8,651 bases of DNA from Desulfatitalea sp. (GTDB lineage Bacteria; Desulfobacterota; Desulfobacteria; Desulfobacterales; Desulfosarcinaceae), in contig JAGTVD010000366.1 of NCBI GenBank assembly GCA_018224505.1, forward strand, positions 1 to 8,651, written 5' to 3'. Position numbers and translations under genes: made by a program. Positions 1-7,637 of this stretch are shown piece after piece. Under the pieces are notes generated by a model. The model saw only the letters and a program-made list of their open reading frames with translations. It had not been told where the DNA came from and did not search any database. Position 1 is the stretch's first letter. Every line of letters begins with the position of its first letter.

Positions 1-126
1 CCCCATCATTGCGGACAACTGTTCCCGGGCATGGGCTATGTCGAAACGGTCGCCTTGCTCGCCGGTTTGCATGGTGACCGTCTTGGAAAGTCCGGTATGC
101 TTTTCCAAAGCGGTCACTTCCAGCAT
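1..126 (-). CDS. Possible 5' part of an unrecognised gene, cut by left edge
   Basis: On the minus strand an ATG at 126-124 opens 42 codons without a stop down to the window edge. The peptide starts MLEVTALEKHTGLSK and continues as a mixed hydrophilic sequence, with third codon positions about two-thirds G or C, roughly like the neighbouring genes. I recognise no family. Caution is needed: there is no Shine-Dalgarno sequence before this ATG, the frame is also open upstream to beyond 200 (a GTG lies at 189-187), and a second overlapping minus frame is open over the same stretch. The ATG forms one end of a perfect palindrome (124-141), which could be an operator lying on the start. If real, the gene follows tex in the same direction about 155 bases on. 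It may equally be non-coding. Confidence 0.3.
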   Translation of the reverse strand, partial: MLEVTALEKHTGLSKTVTMQTGEQGDRFDIAHAREQLSAMMG

Positions 127-141
127 ACAACATGTTGTATG
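124..141. promoter_or_regulatory. Perfect 18-bp palindrome, candidate operator
   Basis: CATACAACATGTTGTATG equals its own reverse complement over all 18 bases, with no spacer. It lies in non-coding or start-proximal DNA downstream of tex. Its size, symmetry and TACAA/TTGTA half-sites are what dimeric repressors of the TetR or MarR type bind. It has no loop and no T-run, so it is not a terminator. Which regulator binds is unknown; none is encoded next to it inside the window. Confidence 0.5.
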
Positions 142-218
142 AGCGCGGGCAGGGAAATCGCAATTGTAATTCAAAATGCGACCTGCCACCCAGTGGAAGC
201 GACGTCCACCCGTTCAAC

Positions 219-281
219 CCCCCAAAACCCTAAAAACCCAAAAAACCCCACAAACCCCACAAACCCAACAAACCCCACCCG
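219..281. repeat. Degenerate 9-bp tandem repeat, C/A-rich (G/T on tex strand)
   Basis: Runs of three or four C start at 228, 237, 246, 255, 264 and 273, exactly nine bases apart, separated mainly by A. A six-C run at 218-223 and a CCC at 278-280 flank them. About seven units are present, for example CCCCACAAA twice in a row (246-263). The array ends at the base next to the tex stop codon (284-282). In the tex mRNA it reads as repeated GGG(G)-T-rich units, so the transcript could fold into a G-quadruplex just after the stop. In the tex frame each unit encodes X-Gly-Phe. Confidence 0.8.
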
Positions 282-2591
<2,310 letters not shown>

Positions 2592-2672
2592 GGCGTTTTC
2601 TCCTGGTGCTGGGTGATTCTACCGCCGGCAAGGCGGGGATTCATCGACCCGTTGGTCACAAAAACGCTCCGA

Positions 2673-2702
2673 GCTATATGTGTTGGGTGGGGTAATTGTC
2701 AA
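2673..2702 (-). promoter_or_regulatory. Sigma-70 promoter for tex
   Basis: On the minus strand a perfect -35 hexamer TTGACA (2702-2697) is followed after 18 bases by TATAGC (2678-2673), four of six matches to the -10 consensus. Transcription would start near 2666, about 75 bases before the tex ATG at 2591. The TGA stop codon of the pump gene (2701-2699) lies inside the -35 hexamer. No hairpin with a T-run is visible between the two genes, so this promoter probably adds to, rather than replaces, read-through. Confidence 0.6.
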
Positions 2703-5700
2703 GTGGCGTGGGGTTTGAGCATTTTGCGATTGTGGAAGAAGAACGAAGACCCGTCCATCAATTTATAAAACAAGGGCACGAACAGCAACGCCAGGGTGCT
2801 GGCCAGGATCATACCGCCCACGACGACGGTGCCGATTTCCTGGCGGCTGGCCGCGCCTGCGCCGGTGGCAAAGACCAGGGGCAGGGTGCCGATGATAAAT
2901 GTCATGGCGGTCATGGTGATGGCCCGGAAACGCTGTTTGACCGCCACCAGGGCCGCCTCAGTGGCATCCATGCCCTGTTGCTCGCGGTTCTGGGCCGCGA
3001 ACTCCACGATCAGAATGGCGTTCTTGGCCGCCAGGCCGATGAGCACCAGTAATCCCACCTGGAAGTAGATGTCGTTGGGAAACCCCCGCAGCATGGCCGC
3101 CAGCGATCCGCCGAGCACACCGAAGGGCACGGCCGAGGCCACGGCCAAGGGCAGGGTCCAGCGCTCGTACTGGGCCGCCAGGATCAGCAGCACCATGACC
3201 AGGCCGAGGCCGAAAGCCAGGGCGCCGGTGCCGGCGGCCGCATCCAGTTGGAAGGCTTCGCCGATCCAACCGATGGTGGTGGTGCCGTCCGTGAGCACTT
3301 GCGCCGCCACTGCCTCCATGGCCGCTTTGGCTTGCCCGGTGGTGTAGCCCGGGGCGGCGTCGGCCAAAAACCGGGCGGCGCTGTTGAGGTTGTAGCGGTT
3401 GATGATATCGGCACCCGCCACCCGTTCCAAGGTGACTATAGTGCTCAGGGGGAGCATCTCGCCATGGGCCGAACGCACGAACACCTGGTTCAGATCTTCG
3501 GGCCGGCTCCTGAAATCCTTTTCCGACTGCAGATTGACCTGCCAATTGCGTCCAAACATACTGAAGTCATTGACATACAGAGATCCGAAGGTGCTCTGCA
3601 TGGTCTCGAATACCTGATTGATGGGTACCCCTATGTCGCGTGCCTTCTCGCGGTCCACCGTGGCCTGATAGCGGGGAATCTTGGTATCGAGGGTGGTGCG
3701 GGCGTTGGCCAGTTCCGGGCGGGCATTGGCCGCCGCCATCAGTTCCCCGGCCAGGGCTTCGATCCGGGCGGGGGTGGCATTGCCGCGCACTTCCAGATAG
3801 CCTTCCACACCACCGGTCAGGGATAACCCCTGGATGGGCGGCGGTGTAAAGGCGATCACATTGGCTTCCGGTATCCCGAGGCCCAGCCCCATGATCTGTC
3901 CCGCCACGGACGCGGCGTCCTGGCCGGGGCCTTGGCGTTCACTCCAATCGGTCAGGTCCATGAATCCCATGCCGGCGTTGGTGCGCAGTGATCCGGCAAA
4001 GATGTCGAACCCGGCGACGATGGTAAGATTTTGAATTTCTTTCCGTTCCGTGACCCGATCGCTCAATGTGTCACGCACCGCTTCCGTCCGTGGCAGGGCC
4101 GAGGCCGGCGGCAGTTGGAACACCACCATGGCCACGCCCTGGTCTTCCTGGGGCACCAGGCCCGCTGCCATCCGGTTCACCAGGAACAAGGTGCCGCCGA
4201 CCAGGACGACGAACAGCAGCACGCCGATTACGGCATGGCGCAAAATTTTTTCCACGCCCCAGACCAGGGCATTGGTCAGCTTGTCGAAGGCGGTGTTGAA
4301 CAGGGCAAACGGCTTGCGCACCCTGCGGGGTTTGCGGTCCAGGAGCAGCGCGCACATGGCCGGGGTCAGGGTCAGGGCCACCACGCCGGAAACCACCACC
4401 GAAACGGCAATGGTCACGGCAAACTGGCGGTACAGTTCGCCGGTCATCCCACCGAGAAAGGCCACCGGTGCAAAGACCGCCACCAGCACAAGGGTGGAGG
4501 AGATCACGGCGCCGGCCACCTGCTTCATGGTCTCGATGGCCGCTTGGCGGGCCTTCATCTGCTGTTCGCGCATGAGCCGGTCGACGTTTTCCATGACGAT
4601 GATGGCGTTGTCCACTACGATGCCGATGGCCAGCACCAGGCCGAACAGGGTCAGCAGGTTGATCGAAAAGCCCATGGCCAGCATGCCGGCGAAGGTGCCG
4701 ATCAGTGAAACCGGAATGGCCGCCACCGGGATCAGCGTGGCCCGGAAACTTTGCAGGAAAACATAGGTGACCAGGATGACGAGAAGCACGGCTACGATCA
4801 GGGTGATGAACACCTCGCGGATGGAGATTTCAACGAACTGGGTGGTGTCATAGGCAACGGTATAGGCGACACCTTCCGGGAAGTTGGCGGCCATACGGTC
4901 AAAGGCCTGGTAAACCGCGCTGGCCGTATCCAGGGCGTTGGCGCCCGGTTGCAGATAGATTCCCAGGGGGACCGCCGGTCGGCCGTTGTACGCCGCTGAA
5001 GAGGCGTAGCTCTGGGAGCCCAGTTCCACCCGGGCCACATCCCCCAGGCGCAGGGTGCTGCCGCTTTCGCCGGCGCGCAGGATGATGTTTTCGAACTCCG
5101 CCGGCCCCGTCAGCTGTCCCCGGGCGGTGACGGAGAAGGTAAAGGCTTGTCCCTCGGGGGAAGGCTCGGCACCGATCCGTCCGGCGGCAAACTGGGCGTT
5201 CTGTTCACGGATGGTGGCGGCGATGTCCGAGGGGGTCAATTGAAACTGGGCCAGTTTTTCCGGATTGAGCCAAACACGCATTGAGTAATCCTGGGCACCG
5301 AACAGCGCGGCTTCGCCCACGCCGGGCAGGCGCACCAGTTCGTCGAGCACATTGAGAAGGGCGTAGTTGCTCATGAACAGGGTGTCCTGGCTGTTGTCCG
5401 GCGAATATATCACCGGGACCATCAGGATGTTGGTCGAACGGGCCTCCACGCGCACGCCCAGGTCGCGCACCATCTGGGGCAACCGGGACAAGCCGGCCTG
5501 GACCCGGTTGTTCACGTTGATGGCCGCCTGGTCCGGGTCGGTCCCGAATTCAAATGTGACGGAGATCTGCAGGTAGCCATCGTCCATGGCCGTGGATTCC
5601 ATGTAGATCATGTTGTCCACACCGTTGATCTCCTGCTCGAGCGGTGCGGCCACCGCTTCGGCCATCACTTCCGAGCTGGCGCCGGGATACATGGCGCTTA

Positions 5701-5833
5701 CCACCACCTGGGGCGGCACCACATTGGGATACTGTTCCACAGGCAGCACGCGCAGGGCCGCTGTTCCGGCCAGGATGATCACGATGGAGATCACCGAGGC
5801 AAAAATAGGTCGATCGATAAAGAACCTGAGCAT
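2699..5833 (-). CDS. RND multidrug efflux pump, inner-membrane permease (AcrB/MexB type, HAE1)
   Basis: A 1044-residue inner-membrane proton/drug antiporter, the usual HAE1 length. It begins FFIDRPIFASVISI, typical of AcrB homologues, with TM1 near 10-28. Helices TM2-TM6 fall at about 339-497, TM7 at 534-553 and TM8-TM12 at 870-1023, with two large periplasmic porter/docking regions between (about 30-335 and 555-868). PQEDQGVAMVVFQLP (561-575) matches the AcrB docking/porter signature. Proton-relay residues are D408 in TM4, K937 in TM10, R968 and T975 in TM11, which align by eye with AcrB D407, K940, R971 and T978. The second TM4 aspartate (AcrB D408) is asparagine here (N409). The gene overlaps the adaptor stop by one base (TAATG), with GGAGG seven bases before its ATG, indicating translational coupling. 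Substrates cannot be read from the sequence. No outer-membrane channel gene follows; tex does. Confidence 0.97.
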   Translation of the reverse strand: MLRFFIDRPIFASVISIVIILAGTAALRVLPVEQYPNVVPPQVVVSAMYPGASSEVMAEAVAAPLEQEINGVDNMIYMESTAMDDGYLQISVTFEFGTDPDQAAINVNNRVQAGLSRLPQMVRDLGVRVEARSTNILMVPVIYSPDNSQDTLFMSNYALLNVLDELVRLPGVGEAALFGAQDYSMRVWLNPEKLAQFQLTPSDIAATIREQNAQFAAGRIGAEPSPEGQAFTFSVTARGQLTGPAEFENIILRAGESGSTLRLGDVARVELGSQSYASSAAYNGRPAVPLGIYLQPGANALDTASAVYQAFDRMAANFPEGVAYTVAYDTTQFVEISIREVFITLIVAVLLVILVTYVFLQSFRATLIPVAAIPVSLIGTFAGMLAMGFSINLLTLFGLVLAIGIVVDNAIIVMENVDRLMREQQMKARQAAIETMKQVAGAVISSTLVLVAVFAPVAFLGGMTGELYRQFAVTIAVSVVVSGVVALTLTPAMCALLLDRKPRRVRKPFALFNTAFDKLTNALVWGVEKILRHAVIGVLLFVVLVGGTLFLVNRMAAGLVPQEDQGVAMVVFQLPPASALPRTEAVRDTLSDRVTERKEIQNLTIVAGFDIFAGSLRTNAGMGFMDLTDWSERQGPGQDAASVAGQIMGLGLGIPEANVIAFTPPPIQGLSLTGGVEGYLEVRGNATPARIEALAGELMAAANARPELANARTTLDTKIPRYQATVDREKARDIGVPINQVFETMQSTFGSLYVNDFSMFGRNWQVNLQSEKDFRSRPEDLNQVFVRSAHGEMLPLSTIVTLERVAGADIINRYNLNSAARFLADAAPGYTTGQAKAAMEAVAAQVLTDGTTTIGWIGEAFQLDAAAGTGALAFGLGLVMVLLILAAQYERWTLPLAVASAVPFGVLGGSLAAMLRGFPNDIYFQVGLLVLIGLAAKNAILIVEFAAQNREQQGMDATEAALVAVKQRFRAITMTAMTFIIGTLPLVFATGAGAASRQEIGTVVVGGMILASTLALLFVPLFYKLMDGSSFFFHNRKMLKPHAT

Positions 5834-7023
5834 TACAGCGCCTCCCCGGTCTGGCTCGCATTGCGGACAGCGACTGTCATGCCATCGCGCAGGGCCACAT
5901 GGCCGATCACCACCACCTGGTCGCCCGGGTTCAGGCCGTCAAAAATCACCTGTTCGCCATCCACCACAGGACCCAACCGCACGGCGCGGCCGGCAACCAC
6001 CTTTTCTGGGTCAACAACGAACACCCGGGGGCCCTCGGGTCCCTGGCTGACCGCTTCTTCAGGGACGAGCAACACTTCGGCAAGGTTTTGCAACAGGACC
6101 CGGATGCGGACAAATTGTCCCGGCACCAGCGCATGGTCCGGGTTGGGAAACTCGGCCCGCGCGCTGACGGTACCGGTCCGGGGATCGATGGTGTGCGCGG
6201 TGAAATCGATCGTTCCTTTGTGCGCAAATGGGCGGCCGTCCGGAAGAATCACCTCGGCCTGGCTGCGAAGGGGATCGGCGTGTTGGTCACGCATGGCCCC
6301 TGTGGCCCGGCGCTGGGTCATGGCATCGCTTTCGGGCAGGGAAAAACGCACGTGGACCGGATCGTTCTGGGTGATGGTGGTCAGCAGCCCGCCCCAGTCG
6401 ATCAGATTGCCCTCGGAGACATCCTCCATGCCGGTCACGCCGGCCACCGGAGAGCGAACCTCGGTGTAGCCCAGGTTGCGCCGGGCATCGTCCAGAGCCG
6501 CTTCGGCCATGCCCAGGCGGGCTTTGGCCAATTCGAAATGGGTCAGAGCCTGGTCCCGGTCCCGTTCGCTGACCACGTTTTGGGCAAACAACTTGGACAC
6601 CCGGTTCCATTCACGCATGGCATGGTCGCGGCTGGCCCGGGCATCGGACCGTTCCGCCTCGGCGCGCCGCACGGCGATCTGGTAGGGCTCGGGATCGATG
6701 ATGAACAGGACCTCGTCCTGATCCACGCGCTGGCCTTCCACATATCGTTTCGCTTGCAGAATGCCCTGCACCCTGGCGCGTACCTGCACCTGGCGGGCAC
6801 CGTATATCCGGGCCGGATAATCTCTGACAACATCCACATCCCGCTTTTGGACGATCACTGTGGTCACTGCGGGCAGGGGGCGCTGGCCGGCGGATTGAGA
6901 AGGCGAGCCCTGGCCGCAGGCGGCAACCCATAGGACCGTAAAAAAGACGAACAGTCCCGCCTTCCATCGCAAAGGTTTCAACAAAGGTTTCAACAAAGGT
7001 TTCAATTGATCAAAAAGTTGCAT
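5833..7023 (-). CDS. RND efflux periplasmic adaptor (AcrA/MexA-type membrane fusion lipoprotein)
   Basis: A 396-residue membrane fusion protein that would link the permease to an outer-membrane channel. A positively charged N-region and a hydrophobic stretch (about 22-34) end in a lipobox WVAAC with the acylated cysteine at 36, so the mature protein is probably an inner-membrane-anchored lipoprotein, as AcrA is. Then come the first membrane-proximal/barrel strands and the first lipoyl half (about 53-112, VRARVQGILQAKRYVEGQRV), an alpha-helical hairpin (about 113-185), the second lipoyl half (RSPVAGVTG, 190-198), and beta-barrel and membrane-proximal domains (about 220-385, with TGTVSARAEFPNP and LVPGQFVRIRV). 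AAGGAG seven bases upstream fixes the ATG. It lies 58 bases after the small gene and overlaps the permease by one base. The signal peptide contains a 12-bp triple tandem repeat giving Lys-Pro-Leu-Leu-type units. Confidence 0.96.
   Translation of the reverse strand: MQLFDQLKPLLKPLLKPLRWKAGLFVFFTVLWVAACGQGSPSQSAGQRPLPAVTTVIVQKRDVDVVRDYPARIYGARQVQVRARVQGILQAKRYVEGQRVDQDEVLFIIDPEPYQIAVRRAEAERSDARASRDHAMREWNRVSKLFAQNVVSERDRDQALTHFELAKARLGMAEAALDDARRNLGYTEVRSPVAGVTGMEDVSEGNLIDWGGLLTTITQNDPVHVRFSLPESDAMTQRRATGAMRDQHADPLRSQAEVILPDGRPFAHKGTIDFTAHTIDPRTGTVSARAEFPNPDHALVPGQFVRIRVLLQNLAEVLLVPEEAVSQGPEGPRVFVVDPEKVVAGRAVRLGPVVDGEQVIFDGLNPGDQVVVIGHVALRDGMTVAVRNASQTGEAL
6971..7006. repeat. 12-bp triple tandem repeat in the adaptor signal peptide
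   Basis: Three consecutive copies of AAAGGTTTCAAC (6971-6982, 6983-6994, 6995-7006), the last ending AAT instead of AAC. The unit is a multiple of three, so it encodes repeated Leu-Lys-Pro-Leu residues (about 7-18) in the N-region of the lipoprotein signal peptide. Gain or loss of a copy would change the number of lysines by one without breaking the frame. Confidence 0.9.
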
Positions 7024-7081
7024 TTAGGGTCTCCTTGGGGTCCGCACGAAGCAAGTATGCCTTTTGCGCGCAGTGTTCGTA

Positions 7082-7381
7082 TCACACATTATTATGGTTG
7101 ACGGTGCCGATATTCGACCAGAGGGTGTGGTCAATGCGGCCGAATTCGGCGAAGACCGATGCCAATTGGACCCCTATGCGGCTCTTGCCGAGTGGCATGC
7201 CTGCGGGTCGCCAGCGAAGGACAATGCAGAGATCGCTTTGCAGGGTCATGTCCTGGAGCAGGTGAATTTCGCGCAGGCCCTCATTTGGATCCGGCAGGAC
7301 AAGCGCGTTGTAGGTGGCAATGGCTGCCTTGCGGTCCGATTGCCTGAAGGGCCGCACTTGCAAAGTCTCGACGATATCCAT
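7082..7381 (-). CDS. Small unrecognised protein, possibly ABM-like dimeric alpha/beta barrel; first gene of efflux operon
   Basis: A 99-residue soluble protein without signal peptide or membrane segment. I chose the ATG at 7381 because GAGG lies six bases upstream and because a sigma-54 promoter at 7437-7453 sits inside the longer reading frame that starts at 7465, which excludes that start for this transcript. An early strand (IVETLQVRP, 3-11), a helix (about 14-28), paired strands (LREIHLLQD 36-44; DLCIVLRWRP 50-59) and a C-terminal helix ending FGRIDHTLW (80-88) recall small antibiotic-biosynthesis-monooxygenase (ABM)-like proteins with a ferredoxin-like fold. That is a resemblance by pattern only. 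It lies 58 bases before the adaptor on the same strand with no terminator between, so it is probably co-transcribed with the pump. It might modify or bind a pump substrate or the inducer. The ORF is likely real; the function is unknown. Confidence 0.7.
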   Translation of the reverse strand: MDIVETLQVRPFRQSDRKAAIATYNALVLPDPNEGLREIHLLQDMTLQSDLCIVLRWRPAGMPLGKSRIGVQLASVFAEFGRIDHTLWSNIGTVNHNNV

Positions 7382-7387
7382 GGTCAA

Positions 7388-7391
7388 CCTC
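7388..7391 (-). promoter_or_regulatory. Shine-Dalgarno deciding the small gene's start
   Basis: GAGG on the minus strand, followed by six bases (TTGACC) and the ATG at 7381-7379. The ATG at 7393 in the same frame has no such sequence before it, so the 99-residue product is preferred over longer versions. Confidence 0.7.
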
Positions 7392-7410
7392 ATGCTGTGT
7401 GGGTAAAAAG

Positions 7411-7500
7411 CTTGCCTGTTGTCATCGAAGGGATATAGCGAGTAGTGTGCCAATCCAATAAACATAATAATAACAAATAGATGAGTTTTTAACAGGCAAG
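7411..7500. repeat. 10-bp inverted repeat flanking the sigma-54 promoter
   Basis: CTTGCCTGTT at 7411-7420 and its exact reverse complement AACAGGCAAG at 7491-7500 enclose 70 bases that contain the -24/-12 promoter and an A/T-rich stretch (about 7452-7490). Relative to the predicted start near 7426, the arms lie at about +7 to +16 and -65 to -74. They could be two operator half-sites, a recombination pair, or chance. Confidence 0.6.
7437..7453 (-). promoter_or_regulatory. Sigma-54 (-24/-12) promoter of the efflux operon
   Basis: On the minus strand TTGGCACACTACTCGCT matches the consensus YTGGCAC-N5-TTGCW with one mismatch in the -12 box (TCGCT for TTGCW). The invariant GG (7451-7450) and GC (7439-7438) are exactly ten bases apart. 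Transcription would begin near 7426, giving a 5' leader of about 45 bases before the small gene at 7381. A sigma-54 activator is encoded divergently next door, and candidate enhancer sites lie upstream at 7506-7572. Confidence 0.85.
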
Positions 7501-7517
7501 GGACACTGTTATATATG
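7489..7517 (+). promoter_or_regulatory. Possible sigma-70 promoter for the regulator gene
   Basis: TTAACA (7489-7494, five of six matches to the -35 box) is separated by 17 bases from TATATG (7512-7517, four of six). Transcription would start near 7524 with a leader of about 114 bases. The -10 box lies inside candidate enhancer site 1, so the activator could limit its own synthesis. The evidence is weak in A/T-rich DNA. Confidence 0.3.
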
Positions 7518-7521
7518 GCAG
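7506..7521. promoter_or_regulatory. Candidate activator enhancer site 1
   Basis: CTGTTATATATGGCAG differs from the perfect palindrome CTGTCATATATGACAG at two symmetric positions. Its centre lies about 88 bases upstream of the predicted sigma-54 start. Confidence 0.6.
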
Positions 7522-7526
7522 CGGCC

Positions 7527-7542
7527 CTTTCAAGTCTGGCAG
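7527..7542. promoter_or_regulatory. Candidate activator enhancer site 2 (degenerate)
   Basis: CTTTCAAGTCTGGCAG matches CTGTCATATATGACAG at 11 of 16 positions, with both ends kept. Its centre is 21 bp from site 1 and 30 bp from site 3, about two and three helical turns. Without the two stronger neighbours it would not be called. Confidence 0.4.
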
Positions 7543-7556
7543 ATGTGTGTTATGTG

Positions 7557-7572
7557 CTTTCATATATGACAG
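7557..7572. promoter_or_regulatory. Candidate activator enhancer site 3
   Basis: CTTTCATATATGACAG has a perfect ten-base core TCATATATGA and deviates from CTGTCATATATGACAG at one position. Its centre lies about 139 bases upstream of the predicted sigma-54 start and 51 bp from site 1, close to five helical turns, so the sites would face the same side of the DNA. Confidence 0.6.
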
Positions 7573-7623
7573 ATGGCGTCTACAAGCGGTCCGTTACAGG
7601 TGGTGAGGGGCCGTGATCCGTCC

Positions 7624-7628
7624 AGGGA
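7624..7628 (+). promoter_or_regulatory. Shine-Dalgarno of the regulator gene
   Basis: AGGGA lies nine bases before the ATG at 7638. It directly abuts the in-frame ATG at 7629, leaving no spacing for that codon, so the start at 7638 is preferred. Confidence 0.6.
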
Positions 7629-7637
7629 ATGAATCTT

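Noticed and set aside
2631..2645. CCGCC/GGCGG hairpin upstream of tex as a terminator
   Set aside because: A five-base stem with no T-run on either strand; it lies in the tex leader downstream of its promoter.
4031..4766. Overlapping plus-strand frames of 225 and 238 codons opposite the permease
   Set aside because: Both are antisense to RND transmembrane helices, with His/Gln- or Ser/Thr/Arg-rich shadow composition.
5899..6933. Long plus-strand open frame (344 codons) opposite the adaptor gene
   Set aside because: Antisense to an unmistakable membrane fusion protein; its His/Gln/Gly-rich composition is typical of a shadow frame.
7064..7438. Plus-strand 124-codon frame opposite the small gene
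   Set aside because: It has no clear ribosome site or recognisable motif; the minus frame has a promoter, a ribosome site and operon context.
7382..7465. 28-residue N-terminal extension of the small gene (ATG at 7465)
   Set aside because: The sigma-54 promoter lies inside this extension and no ribosome site precedes 7465, while the ATG at 7381 has one.
7452..7490. IHF site in the A/T-rich stretch between promoter and enhancers
   Set aside because: The position would suit DNA bending, but I found no acceptable match to the IHF consensus on either strand.
7571..7588. Second sigma-54 promoter, plus strand, for the regulator (TGGCG...AAGCG)
   Set aside because: GG and GC are nine rather than ten bases apart and the -12 box is poor.
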